In this document: piece by piece, positions 1 to 12,229 of the stretch
Layout: every line of letters starts with the position of its first letter
Position numbering within the stretch: position 1 is the first letter of the stretch
Assembly (NCBI RefSeq): GCF_009936375.1
Contig: NZ_AP022334.1
Coordinates: 186,001 to 250,000 of the forward strand
Origin: Methylosinus sp. C49
GTDB lineage: Bacteria > Pseudomonadota > Alphaproteobacteria > Rhizobiales > Beijerinckiaceae
Direction of reading: 5' to 3'
Length of the DNA stretch: 64,000 nt
The notes under the pieces: model-generated
Databases searched by the model: none
The model's input: the letters and a program-made list of their open reading frames with translations, nothing else
Told to the model about the DNA's origin: nothing
Position numbers and translations under genes: made by a program

Positions 1-18
1 AAGGCTCCGCCGAAGCTT

Positions 19-195
19 TCAATTACCCACAAATTCACTCAGCGCTGCCTCCGCGCCTATCTCGATATCGGTTAGGCGCGCGAGGCCACGCCATATAACA
101 ATGCTGCCCGGCGGCGAGTCGCCGGCCCTTGCGAGATAGCCCCCCAATCGAGCGAGCTTTATGAGGTAGAAGCTGAGCGTCGTAGGCATTCGCCG
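19..195 (-). pseudogene. IS4-family transposase C-terminal remnant
   Basis: The minus-strand reading ends at a stop at 19-21. Its last ~55 residues (FYLIKLARLGGYLARAGD, then PPG and IWRGL) match the conserved C-terminal pattern of Tn5/IS4-type transposases as I know it. The upstream part of this frame has no recognisable transposase sequence, so only the 3' end of a gene remains. The upstream limit is approximate. No catalytic residues are present and it cannot be functional. Confidence 0.55.
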
Positions 196-410
196 TAGGC
201 CGCAGAACGACGTATTCGACGCTGACGGCGGAGCGGTCAGTGCGGGCCAGTTACGCTGCGTTGGCGGCGGTTCAAATGATGCGCCTTCCACGCTCCAGGG
301 CAGCGTTTTGCGGCAACTTCGCAAGAACGACGCAAGGCACGGTTCCCTTGGCGACAGTTCGCCAAGTCGTAAGTTTGCGGACGCGAACGGTTTTGAAGGG
401 ATCAGCGCTC

Positions 411-1100
411 ATGAGCACGCTCGAAGAGATGAAGCGAGACGGTCGCTCGACGGCGGAGTTGATAGCGGCTTCGTTGGCGCAGATCGATGATGAGGACGGG
501 AAGCGTGCTTCTTGTAATCCCCTAGCAGTGTTGGAAGCTCGGGGGACAAGAGAGGTCTTCGACGCCGCGATCGCACTGTCTGGCGCGCGGGATTCGAAGT
601 CACGAAGGCTCGGGGTTACCATTCTAGGCCAGTTGGGCTCACCCGCGCGCACCTTTCCAGAGGAATGCTGCGACGCCCTCCTCAAGATTATTCACCGCGA
701 ACAGGACAGAGAGGTCTTGATAGCGACTGTGTTCGCCTTTGGCCATCTCGGAAACCGTCGTTGCGAGGGTGCTCTGATCGGGCTGCGCAACCATTCTGAC
801 GACGACGTCCGCCACGGCGTGGCCTTCTCCCTCAGTGGTGCGACTTCGGATGCGGCGGTAGGCGCGCTGCTGGAGTTGATGGACGATCCATATGAAAGGG
901 CGCGAGATTGGGCCGCCACAAGTATCGGCCAGACCGTTTCGATTGACGGCCCCGAGATTCGGGATGCGCTGCTGCGACGGGTAAATGACGCTGACGTCTT
1001 CGTAAGAGCCGAGGCGCTCCATGGCTTGGCTCGCAGGTGTCAATCGGCATCGAAAATTGACCCCCGATCGGCGTTCAAAATTGACCCCCATTTGTCGTAG
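411..1100 (+). CDS. HEAT-repeat protein, 3' end replaced by IS21 end
   Basis: The frame is open from 240, but I chose the ATG at 411 because a GAAGGG ribosome-binding sequence lies 10 bases upstream and homology-like sequence begins there. Helical repeats (LGQLGSP, FGHLGN, SLSGATSD, HGLARR) mark a HEAT/armadillo scaffold of unknown partner. The last ~20 codons (from about 1038) are the terminal repeat of the adjoining IS21-type element, so the natural C-terminus is lost. The product is a truncated, probably non-functional repeat protein. The missing 3' half is not found on the other side of the element. Confidence 0.65.
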   Translation: MSTLEEMKRDGRSTAELIAASLAQIDDEDGKRASCNPLAVLEARGTREVFDAAIALSGARDSKSRRLGVTILGQLGSPARTFPEECCDALLKIIHREQDREVLIATVFAFGHLGNRRCEGALIGLRNHSDDDVRHGVAFSLSGATSDAAVGALLELMDDPYERARDWAATSIGQTVSIDGPEIRDALLRRVNDADVFVRAEALHGLARRCQSASKIDPRSAFKIDPHLS

Positions 1101-1188
1101 GGCAGAACGCGAGCGCTCGCCCCGGCGGAGCTGGCGGGATAGCGCAGCCGGGGCGAGCGCGTTTCGGTTCGCGATATGATCGGGAGCG

Positions 1189-1917
1189 TCAGGCGCGGTT
1201 TTTGAAGCGCCAGCTTTCGTTGCCGGTCTCGATGATATCGCAATGGTGAGTGAGGCGATCGAGCAGAGCGCTGGTCATTTTCGCATCGCCGAACACGCTC
1301 GGCCACTCGCCAAAGGCGAGATTGGTGGTGACGATGATCGAGGTTCGTTCGTAGAGCCGGCTGATCAGATGGAAGAGCAATTGTCCGCCCGACTGCGCGA
1401 AGGGCAGATAGCCGAGCTCGTCGAGTATGATAAAGTCCATTTTGGTGAGATAGTCCGCAAAGCGTCCCTGACGACCTCCTCGCGCTTCGGTCTCGAGCCT
1501 TGTGACGAGCTCGACGGTGTTGAAGAAGCGGCCGCGTTTTCCAGCGCGAATGCAATTTCTTGCGATCGCTATCGAAAGATGAGTCTTCCCCGTACCGGTT
1601 CCGCCGACGAGAACGCAATTACGTTGTTGGTCGAGGAAGCCGCCGTTCGAGAGATCGCGCACCAGCGCTTCATTGATCGGCGCGCCGTCGAACTGGAAGT
1701 CGGCGATGTCCTTCGCCAATGGCAGCTTGGCGATCGTCATCTGATATTTGATGGAGCGCGCATGCTTTTCGGCGATTTCCGCCTCGAGAAGATCGCCGAC
1801 GATGCGTGGCGGCTCATGCTGCCTCTTTATGCCGCTCGACATCACCTCGTCATAGGCGTTCCTCATGCCGAAGAGCTTGAGCTCTCCCATGAGATCAAAG
1901 AGCTTGGTGCGTTCCAT
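1189..1917 (-). CDS. istB: IstB-like ATPase of outer IS21 element
   Basis: This is a 242-residue AAA+ helper ATPase of IS21-family transposition that acts on target DNA with IstA. The P-loop GGTGTGKTH is at about residues 104-112 and the Walker B-like DFIILDELG at about 160-168. The family-typical [19 protein letters not shown] segment lies near the end. The length is normal. The start overlaps the istA stop by one base (TGATG), which indicates translational coupling. The frame is intact although its partner istA is destroyed. Confidence 0.85.
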   Translation of the reverse strand: MERTKLFDLMGELKLFGMRNAYDEVMSSGIKRQHEPPRIVGDLLEAEIAEKHARSIKYQMTIAKLPLAKDIADFQFDGAPINEALVRDLSNGGFLDQQRNCVLVGGTGTGKTHLSIAIARNCIRAGKRGRFFNTVELVTRLETEARGGRQGRFADYLTKMDFIILDELGYLPFAQSGGQLLFHLISRLYERTSIIVTTNLAFGEWPSVFGDAKMTSALLDRLTHHCDIIETGNESWRFKNRA

Positions 1918-2812
1918 CAGGCCGTTCTCCTCAATTGATCATAGCGGGCGCAGTCGGCGAGCGGCATGTGCAGCAGCGTCAACGCCTCTGGCGTCGGGAT
2001 CGCCGGCAGGGGCGGCGGCTCGCGCCGGCGGGCGAGAATGTTGAGAATGACGTCGGCCGAATGGACTCCTTGGCCGAGCGCCTCCGCGCAGGCTGCCTCG
2101 ATAGCGGTCAATCCGTCGTCGGCGACCGCGGCCAGAACCTTGACCATCTGTCGATCGCCATCGTTGCTGCCGGCGAGCTTGCGCCGCACGCGCTCGATCG
2201 CTCCCCGGCAACACCCAATCCTTGAACGGCGCGCCGTTCCGCAGCGCGCCCGGTTTGCGCGCGAGAACCGGGACATAATGCCAGGGATCGAATATCGTCG
2301 CGCCGCGCCCGAAGGCGCGAGCATGTTCGGCGACGACCCGTCCTTTTTGGCGGAAGACGATGCGGTCGGCGTAGGCGTGGATCTCGACCGGGGCGCCGAC
2401 GGCGCTCGCATTGACCGAATATTTATTGTTGTCGAAGCGCACGAGGCAGGTCTTCGACACCGACGCGGTCAGCTCGTGGAACCCGTCGAACCGTCCGCGC
2501 AGCGGAACGAGCTTCGGCCGCTCTTCCTCGAAAACCTGCCAAATCGTCTTGTCCGGCATCTCGAGATGCGGATGCGCCTTGGCGTAGCCGACGCATTTAT
2601 CGAGAAGCTAGGCGTTCATATCGTCATAGGTCTTGAACCGCAGGCGCGGCGTGAAGAACCGCTCCCGCGCCAAGCCGACCTGATTTTCGACCTGGCCTTT
2701 CTCCCAGCCGGACGCCGGCGTGCAGGCGACCGGCTCGACGAGATGGTGGCTGCACATTTGCGCGAAGCGACGATTGAACTTGCGCTCCTTGCCGACGAAG
2801 ATCGCCTCCACC

Positions 2813-2819
2813 GCCGTCT
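2813..2819 (+). repeat. Left target-site duplication of inner IS21
   Basis: GCCGTCT occurs here and again at 5467-5473, flanking the inner element exactly where istA of the outer element is interrupted. Removing the insert and one copy restores the KTAVE reading of IstA. Confidence 0.7.
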
Positions 2820-2977
2820 GCCGCGCGCCAAACAAGGTGAGAGTCCAGCGTCAATCTGGATGAGAATCGCGGGGGTGTCGGCGTGACGAAGGGAGGGCGG
2901 AGCCCGAGCTTCGTCACGCCGACACCCCCGCGCGCGCCGAAAAAAACGGCCTGTCTGCCGGTCGCGGGGCCGGGTGA

Positions 2978-5325
<2,348 letters not shown>

Positions 5326-5466
5326 TTGTCGCTCCGCGTCAATCAAGACGAACGTCACCAAAAATCCGCTTGCCTTATCGTCGCTCCGCGACAATCATCT
5401 CGTCACCGCGACCGAAAAATCTCATCCAGATTGTCGCGCTCTTCTCATCCAGATTGCCGCGCCATA

Positions 5467-5473
5467 GCCGTCT
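5467..5473 (+). repeat. Right target-site duplication of inner IS21
   Basis: This is the second copy of GCCGTCT (see 2813-2819), directly abutting the right end of the inner element. Confidence 0.7.
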
Positions 5474-6305
5474 TCATATTGTCGTAGATTCCGCGCGTGC
5501 AGGCGCCCCTGAAGAAGGTAAAGGCGCGCTGATGCGCGTCGAAAACCATCTCCTGCGTCTCACGCGGATAGGCGCGAACGAACAGCATGCGGCTGTGGCA
5601 CAGGCGCATGTGCGCGACCTTCACCGTCGTCGTCACGCCGTCGAGCACAACGATCTCGTGGCTCCAGTCGAACTGGTAGGCTTCGCCCGGCGCAAAGCTC
5701 AGCGGCACATAGGCGGCTGCTGTCGCCGCGCCTTGCTCGCTGCGCCATTTGCGCGCGTAGCGACGCACGGCGTCATAGCCGCCCGCGTAGCCCAGACCGC
5801 TCAGATCTTCGAAAATACGGATCAGGGTCAGACGCTCGCGCTGCGCCTTCTTCTCGTTTTCTGCGAGAAACTCATCGAGCTTGTCCGACCAATGCCCGAG
5901 CTTGGGAAACGGCTGATTGTCCCGTTCGTAAGCGAAGGATGTGGCCTCCGACCGCAACGCCTTGCGGACCGTGTTCCGTGAAATGCCCAGATCGCGAGCG
6001 ATCTCCTTGATCGTCTTGCCCTTGACGAAATGCTCGCGACGGATTCGTCCGATCGTCTCCACAATCAACATCCCCCACCGCCCGCCGTTTCAACCAAAAC
6101 GGGCGGACTGTCCGGACTTCACCAGAGGGGGTCAATTTTCAACGCCGATTCCCCTCGTATGGGGGTCAAACTTGCACGCCGAATAACAGTCGCCAAGGCG
6201 ATGGACTACATGCTCAAACGATGGAGCGCCTTCGCACGCTTTCTCGACGACGGCCGCATCTGTCTGACGACGCATGGAGTTGAGAAGCGGAATCTCATTC
6301 CCGCT

Positions 6306-7523
6306 TCAGGTTTTTTCGGCGGAAGCAGGCTTTTGCTTCGGCGGGGCCTGCTTCCAGGCGGCGACCATCTGCTCGTAGGCTTTTTCGACGCGCTCGACGT
6401 ATTGCGCTTCGCGGTCACGAATCTCTTTGATCCAGTAGTCCTGAGCCGGCCCGGCCTTCCCGTAGGCCCGAGGCGCGCCCGCTTTGAGAGCCGCCTTTCT
6501 CATTTTCATCGCCGTGAAGGCAGGGCGCGCATAGGCGTAGTCGGCGCCGCTGGTCAACACATGCCAGATCATGACGGCAAGCTTTCTGGCTGTCGCCACC
6601 GCAGCGGCAGGCGCGCCTCTGGCCTTTTGCACACGATTGAAAAATGCACGCAACGGTCCTGGAGCGAGCTTGGCCGACCAGGCTGCTTCGACCAACATTC
6701 TCCGGGCGGCGACGTTGCCCTGCTTGGAAATACGTCCATGCCGCGCGGGGCGATCGCCGGACTGACGGATCTTAGGCGTCAACCCAAAATAGCTGCTCAG
6801 CTTCTCTGGAGTCGGGAAACGCGAGATATCGCCGATCGACGCCAACACCGTTGACGCGACGATCGGACCTATCCCCGGGATCGTCATCAGGCGCACCGCG
6901 CGCGGGTCTACCAGGCTTTCAGAGGCGATCACTTTGTCGAATTCCGCCAGTTGCGCGGTGATCCGCTCCAGTTCGTCGACCAGTCGCGCCAAGATCGACC
7001 TTTCGTCGTCGGGCAACGGCAGTGAGGACAGCCATTTCTTGCCGGCCTTGCCGAAAAGGTGGCCGGTAAATTTCGGGATCAAGTTCGCGTGCAAGATCGA
7101 GTGGATGCGTCCCTTCGTCCGCACGGCTTGTTCGAGCACGCCGAGCCTCTCGGTCGTTTGACGGCGCCGCCGCTGCGTGTCGTCGTCAGGGACCCAGACG
7201 TCGGGGAGAAAACCCGACGCCTGCAATTGCGCCAAGACCCGCGCGTCGATCTTGTCCGTCTTCACGCGGGCATAGGCGATGGCCCGAACCAGCCGGGGAT
7301 TCGCCACGATCACGCGTTTGACGAAAGGCCGAAGGAGCCGCTCGACGGCCAAGCTGTTGCCGGTCGCCTCGATGACGACCTCGTCATCGAGAGTGAGCGT
7401 CTTTGAAAATTTGACGATGCGCTCATGCGTCAGATCGACTCGCAACTCTTTGATGAATTGCCCATCCTCCAAGATGGCGGCTTGGGCGAACGACCGATGG
7501 ATATCCATGCCGATGACCCGCAT
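6306..7523 (-). CDS. IS110-family recombinase (DEDD transposase)
   Basis: This 405-residue protein starts at ATG 7521-7523, behind a GGGAGAAG ribosome-binding site. The N-terminal RuvC-like DEDD domain shows VIGMDIH (D7), VVIEATG and KTDKIDARVLA. The C-terminal Transposase_20 domain shows IPGIGPIVAS and the RHGRISKQGN segment that carries the catalytic serine in this family. The gene is intact and probably active. It is the only complete IS110 recombinase in the window. Confidence 0.9.
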   Translation of the reverse strand: MRVIGMDIHRSFAQAAILEDGQFIKELRVDLTHERIVKFSKTLTLDDEVVIEATGNSLAVERLLRPFVKRVIVANPRLVRAIAYARVKTDKIDARVLAQLQASGFLPDVWVPDDDTQRRRRQTTERLGVLEQAVRTKGRIHSILHANLIPKFTGHLFGKAGKKWLSSLPLPDDERSILARLVDELERITAQLAEFDKVIASESLVDPRAVRLMTIPGIGPIVASTVLASIGDISRFPTPEKLSSYFGLTPKIRQSGDRPARHGRISKQGNVAARRMLVEAAWSAKLAPGPLRAFFNRVQKARGAPAAAVATARKLAVMIWHVLTSGADYAYARPAFTAMKMRKAALKAGAPRAYGKAGPAQDYWIKEIRDREAQYVERVEKAYEQMVAAWKQAPPKQKPASAEKT

Positions 7524-7763
7524 TCGCTTCTCCCTACTGCTATGGGAGCCGACGGGCTTGCACGACATCTACGGATTCGCGCTCGCAGCGCAACCGGGCA
7601 AGTCGTAGGGGCGGCCATGTAACAACTCGAGCTCGCAGCTCATGGATAGGACGGCCTGCCGCCGTTTCGTGCTCCCGACGCCCCGATCCCGGTCTGATCA
7701 TTCTGCCTTGACCGCGGCACAAATCTCAACCCGGAAAGCGGCGTCGGAAACTCCATACCCTTT
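7524..7763 (-). ncRNA. Possible IS110 bridge-RNA region
   Basis: This non-coding stretch lies between the recombinase start and the element edge. In IS110-group elements a structured bridge RNA that pairs with target and donor DNA is known to be encoded upstream of the recombinase. I did not fold it or identify guide loops, so this is placement by family knowledge only. Confidence 0.3.
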
Positions 7764-8032
7764 AATAACGCTGCCGAACGCGCGTTGCGTGGCGCCGCGA
7801 TCGGGCGCCGCGTCTGGAAATTCGTCGGCTCTGACGAGGGCGGACGCCGGGCCGCCGCCGTTCTTTCACTGATCGAGACTTGCAAGCTCAATGATGTGGA
7901 CCCGCAAGCCTGGCTCGCGCATGTCCTCGCCAAATTGCCCGATCATCCGGCCACGAGGGTCGACGAGCTCCTGCCATGGCGCTGGAAGGCAGAGCGCGCT
8001 TCCGCGCCGAAAGCAGCCGACGAAATCGCGGC

Positions 8033-8707
8033 TTAAGGATTCCGCCCTTGCCGGAGATCTCCGCGGCCTTCGCCAGATGAATACTCTGAAAGTTTGACGA
8101 CGCAGAGTTCGACGCCCTGCGCTTTTGCGGCGTCGGCGGCCCTTTCCCCGGTATATCCCTGATCGACATAGATCAGCTCGACGCTCTCGTCGGTCGCCTG
8201 CTGCACTGCCTCGGCGAGCTTTCCGACCTCGGCGCGATCATCGACATTCGCCGGCGTGACATGCAGGGCCAGCAAATGGCCCAATGTGTCGACCGCCATA
8301 TGGAGTTTCGAGCCGCGCTTGCGCTTGCCGCCGTCATAGCCTGCGCGTGGGCCGCTTTCAGGCGTCGAGCGCAGAGTGCGGCTGTCGATGATCGCCGCCG
8401 TCGGCTCCTCTTTGCGTCCCGCCGCCAGCCGCAATACGGCTCGCAAATCCTGTGCGAGCGTTTCGAACACGCCGGCCGCCATCCAGCGCTGCGCTTGCTG
8501 ATACACCGCGGACCACGGTGGCAGATCGTTGGGCATGGCGCGCCAGGCTATGCCGTAACGGAGCACGTAACGCATGGCGTTGAAAAGCTCGCGCAACGAG
8601 TGCTGGCGCTGCGGCGCGCTCTCGTCCATCAGCGTCAAATAAGGCACAACGAGCGACCATTCTTCGTCGCTCACGTCAGACTGATATGGTTTGCGAATCG
8701 GAGCCAT
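8033..8707 (-). pseudogene. IS5-family transposase, 3' truncated
   Basis: From ATG 8707 the frame encodes DEEWSLVVPYL, then AMRYVLRYGIAWRAMPNDLP, and later IIDSRTLRSTPESG and GSKLHMAVDTLG with YVDQGYTGE. These are the two Asp-containing blocks of a DDE IS5-type (IS1031/IS402-like) transposase. The frame leaves homology near 8085, after VVKL. The C-terminal catalytic Glu region is lost, replaced by the IS66 remnant's end, so it is inactive. Confidence 0.75.
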
Positions 8708-8725
8708 CAGATTCTATTAATGCAA

Positions 8726-9727
8726 TCAATGCCTAAAGTACATAACACCCTCTAGCAGAGCCTTAGCGATGGTATCGTCAGGAATATTTCGAAGATGCTC
8801 CACAAGCTGCCTGAACCGGCGATCGTTGCTGCATTTTAGAGGTAAATATTTCAGCTCCCTCGCGACATGCTGTTGGTGATGGCGGTTGTCTGAAAATGCC
8901 TGCTCGTGTAACTGCTCGATAATTTCTCCTACGCGTAAATTACGAATTGCAAAGCCATTTTGCGAAATTTCTTCTTCTGGCTTTCTAGTGGCCAATATGT
9001 CCTCTAAAATACCTGGCTGTGGACATTCAGATGTTATGCGGATTAGCTCATCTCCGCCAGCACGAATAAGATAGTTCCTAAATCCAAGTATTTCAAACTT
9101 TTCTATTAATTCCTGACTGGTGTATCCGAATGAAGCGGAGCACATACTATTGCTTTCATAGATAATTTCAACATTTTTGTTGTAAGTTGAGATCTCTGCA
9201 AACCCTTCTAGGGCGGCTAATTCCGACCCCTCAATGTCAATCTTAATAACATCAGCATCTGCAAAGCCAAATATTTGCATTATATGTGCCAGTGTGTCTC
9301 CGTAGCAGGCATTTCCCGATTCGTTCGTGATATCAATGCCTCCGTAAGCACCCCAATTCTTGGAATACATCTGCGATGGAGCTGAGTATAACGCCATTGC
9401 GGCAATTGTGTAATTTGTCAAGTTATTAACCAAGCACGCTCTCGATAAACACGCGATATTTTCAGGAAGCATTTCTATAGCTAAAATTGTATGTCCAAAT
9501 ACAGCGAGAGGCAGTGAGAATGTTCCAATGTTTGCGCCGGCGTCTACAATTTTTATTGACCTATTATATTCATTTGCTATTGCTAGCACATACTTCATAA
9601 ATGGGTGCTGTACTGAGGCTGCTCGAATAGACGACTCGTATGCGTCTGTTGTGTCGTTGTGTATAACAAAATGAACATGTCTGTTATAAAACATGTGCTC
9701 ATGTATTTCAAATTCGAACTTTTTCAT
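8726..9727 (-). CDS. FkbM-family methyltransferase
   Basis: This 333-residue SAM-dependent methyltransferase has motif I VDAGANIGTFSLPL at residues 61-74 and the FkbM signature IKIDIEGSELAALEGF at 161-176. FkbM enzymes usually O-methylate sugars or polyketides. With glycosyltransferase genes downstream, a sugar of a surface glycan is the likely substrate. The gene is distinctly AT-rich (many ATA, AAT and TTT codons) compared with the flanking transposase genes, suggesting acquisition. It stands alone between IS remnants, and its original operon neighbours on this side are gone. Confidence 0.8.
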   Translation of the reverse strand: MKKFEFEIHEHMFYNRHVHFVIHNDTTDAYESSIRAASVQHPFMKYVLAIANEYNRSIKIVDAGANIGTFSLPLAVFGHTILAIEMLPENIACLSRACLVNNLTNYTIAAMALYSAPSQMYSKNWGAYGGIDITNESGNACYGDTLAHIMQIFGFADADVIKIDIEGSELAALEGFAEISTYNKNVEIIYESNSMCSASFGYTSQELIEKFEILGFRNYLIRAGGDELIRITSECPQPGILEDILATRKPEEEISQNGFAIRNLRVGEIIEQLHEQAFSDNRHHQQHVARELKYLPLKCSNDRRFRQLVEHLRNIPDDTIAKALLEGVMYFRH

Positions 9728-9842
9728 GACGTGTATCCGTGTCGTGTCTGGTAAAGGTCACGTTCACATTGTAATACTGGAGGGTTTATTCCGGGATTCG
9801 CCGGATAGGCCCCGGTTCGGATACTACTTTCCCCGAAGTTGC

Positions 9843-10066
9843 CGCTCTGTCGCGAATTTTTCTCTCGCTGGTCGGTCGGGGTTATGATCGCTGTGCGTGG
9901 GGCAGTCGGAATAGCCCGATGATCGATTTCTAGGGCAGCCAATTTGAATGTGACTTGAAACCTGTGGGGCGTCCGGTGGAATGTGGCGTATCCGATGAGC
10001 TATCGTCAACTCGAGGAAATTATGGAAGAGCAAGGTGTCGAAGTCGACCAGTCCTCGCGCAACCGC
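9843..10066 (+). pseudogene. IS6-family left end and transposase N-terminal remnant
   Basis: GCTCTGTCGCGAATTTTTCTC at 9844 is the same terminal repeat as in the IS6 element at 33.4-34.2 kb. It is followed by ATGATCGATTTC and then an amber codon where that intact copy has Lys. Frames break again before MSYRQLEE-like sequence. Homology stops near 10066 inside the STLNRW-equivalent, where an IS66-type fragment begins. Confidence 0.75.
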
Positions 10067-10914
10067 TGGGCGACCGCGCGCGCCAGATGCGCGAGGCATG
10101 CCTGCTGACTGTCGGCGTGGCGCTGCTGGGCGCTGTAGCGATCGGAGAGCCATACCTTCGGCCGCGCGCCGTTCATGGTCCGGCGCACGACCTCGGCGGA
10201 GCGGGTGAAATCGGCTTCATGCACGACCGCACAATCGCAGCGGAAAACCCAGTGATACGCGTTGACGCCTACGATGCGCATGCCGGTTTCGTCACTGGCG
10301 ACGACATCGGCTGCGCGCAGCAGCGTCAGCGCCGTGTTGCGTATCTCCTCGAAAGCCGCCGCCGTGCGCGAAAACATGTTCATGAGCGCGCCCTGGCTCA
10401 ACGTCAGGCCGAAGAGATCGAGAAACAGCCGTTGCAGGCGCTCGTAGGAGAGGGCTTGCTGCGTCTTCAGATAGATCGCCAGCGCGTGGATGCGCGGTCC
10501 GAATAGCGTGCCGACCGCGGCGGACGGCAGGGCCGCCTTCGTCTCCTTGCCGCAGCAGGCGCAGCGGATCGCATAGCGCCGGCGCCGACGCATGAAGGGG
10601 CGCACGAGCGGCAGTTCGACCTCGTCGTATTCGCCGATCAGCCGCCGCTCGGCCTCCGGCCCGACGGCGCCGCCGCAGCGGGCGCATTGCGTCGGCTCAT
10701 GATCCTCGAAAGCGTCGGGCGCGTCGCAGAGTTTTTGCGAATGCCCTTCGTGTCCGGGCTTCGCTCCGCCGGGCCTCGCATTCTCGCGGGTCTACTTGCG
10801 GTCGGTGGACGGCAGTTTCGAAGACGTGCGAGAGGTCTTGTCCGGCCGCTGCATCCGCAGCACCAGCTCGAACAGCTCTTCCTTGGAAAGACGTTCCAAA
10901 TCAGTGCGATTCAT
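10067..10914 (-). pseudogene. IS66-family transposase, stop codon and 3' truncation
   Basis: Reading starts at ATG 10912-10914 (MNRTDLERLSKEELFELVLR). An in-frame amber follows STDRK near 10794. Sequence continues in frame through GGAKPGHEGHS, a zinc-finger-like CARCGGA/CACCGK region and SDETGMRIVG to WLSDRYSAQQ and CLAHLARAVA. It then ends at the IS6 remnant. The catalytic-domain C-terminus is missing, so the copy is dead. Confidence 0.75.
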
Positions 10915-11029
10915 CCCTATGTTGAATCACCGAACCAGCTATGGCGCAAGGGGGTGGGTAATTAGAGCGCGGGGAGACCGGCAAGGAGTAGTCGGTGCAA
11001 GTCCGATACGATGATGATTAGCGATCCAC

Positions 11030-11693
11030 ATCGGCCCCGAGCCGTGCGGCTGTCATCAACCTCGCGGGACGTTTGCCGCAAATCTGGGACGACCCAACCA
11101 CTTCCGACGCCCGCCGAAAGGCGCTGCTGCGATGCCTCATCGACAAGGTCATCCTCGACTGCGGCGACCACGATATCGCGGTCGGCCGCATCGTCTGGCG
11201 CGGCGGGGCGGTAACTCGCCTCGAAGTCAAAATGAGGGTCACCTCACTCTCCAAGCTCGCGCGCGGCGAAGAAATGCGCCAGCGTGCTCTCGCCTTGGCG
11301 CGCGAGGGCATCGACGATGACGCGATCACCGCCGTTCTCACGAGTGAAGGGCATCGCTCGCCGACCTGCGAGGACAAGGTCCTCCCCGTGACCGTGCAGA
11401 AGATGCGGCTCGCCGAGAAAGTCGAGCTGCGGCGGCCACGCACGCGATGGACCCATGGCAGAGAAGCTCTGTCCGCGCCGGAACTGGCCGCCAAGCTGAG
11501 CATCCCTGTGAACTGGCTCTATGTGCAAATCCGAAAACAGCGGCTGATGGTCGATCGACAACGCAACGGCGCGTATATTTTCAGCGACACCGAGGACGTC
11601 CTGAAGGGAGTTCTAGATCTCCGAAACCACGCGATCGGCAGTCTCGATCTCAGAAGCTGTCAACCTGACCAGGAGGGGCATCAATATGGGTGA
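11030..11693 (+). pseudogene. C-terminal fragment of a large serine recombinase
   Basis: The open frame (AAVINLAGRLPQIWDDPTTS, then RKALLRCLIDKVIL) matches the C-terminal region of plasmid/transposon large serine recombinases as I recall the family. It is followed by a helix-turn-helix-like stretch (SAPELAAKLSIPVNWLYVQI). The N-terminal catalytic domain with the active-site Ser is absent upstream, so this is a 3' fragment. It ends at 11693, next to IS6-type sequence. Confidence 0.6.
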
Positions 11694-12229
11694 TCGAACA
11701 GCGCCGAAAATTGCGCCGCCACAAGCGCATCACGCCTTCCTCGATCTTCGGCCATCCCGCGCTGGGTTCAGTGCTACGTTCCTGAGTTCGAAAAGCGGCG
11801 GAACCATTTCGCGCGCCAAGTCCGCGGATCGTGGCGCGTTGATGAAACCTACGTCAAAATCAAGGGTCGCTGGGTCTATCTCTACCGCGCCCACGATAAG
11901 GCGGGAAAAGCGGTGGATTTTTTGCTGAGCGCGAAGCGAGACGTCGCCGCCGCCAAAGTGTTTTTCCGTCGCGCTTTCGCGCGACACGGACGGCCGCCGC
12001 GCAAAATCACGCTTGACGGATATCAGGCATCACTTCGGGCGGCACGCTGACTCGAATTCTATCTTTGAAACACCTGAATAACCTCATTGAACAGGATCAC
12101 CGATCCATCAAGCTTCGTTTGGGGCCTATGCTTGGGTTCAAGCGATTCCGACATGTGGCGATCGCGATCGCCGGCGTCGAACTCATGCATCTCATCAGGA
12201 AGGGGAGATTCGCGCTGAGCAGATTTATA

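Larger units (their letters stand above)
6270..7763 (-). mobile_element. IS110-family element inserted in IS66 tnpC
   Basis: The borders are inferred from the interrupted TnpC reading (CLT | NNAAERALRG), giving a ~1.49-kb insert. It holds one recombinase gene on the minus strand and a ~240-bp non-coding segment upstream of that gene. No target duplication is evident, which is usual for IS110. Confidence 0.7.
6189..8036 (+). pseudogene. tnpC: IS66 tnpC C-terminal remnant interrupted by IS110
   Basis: Codons 6189-6269 read VAKAMDYMLKRWSAFARFLD and on to GRICLT. After the IS110-type insertion the same frame family resumes at 7764 with NNAAERALRG and continues to a stop at 8034-8036 (VDELLPWRWKAE near the end). 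Together they give the conserved C-terminal block of IS66-family TnpC. The N-terminal two thirds are missing because the outer IS21 element borders it at 6188. Confidence 0.8.

Noticed and set aside
240-410. Longer start of the HEAT-repeat gene at 240
   Set aside because: The extra 57 residues lack repeat character, and the ATG at 411 has a good ribosome-binding site.
10965-11030. GGTGCAAGTCCGATACGATGATG region as a possible structured RNA
   Set aside because: No matching conserved structure could be recognised and it lies between two transposon fragments.
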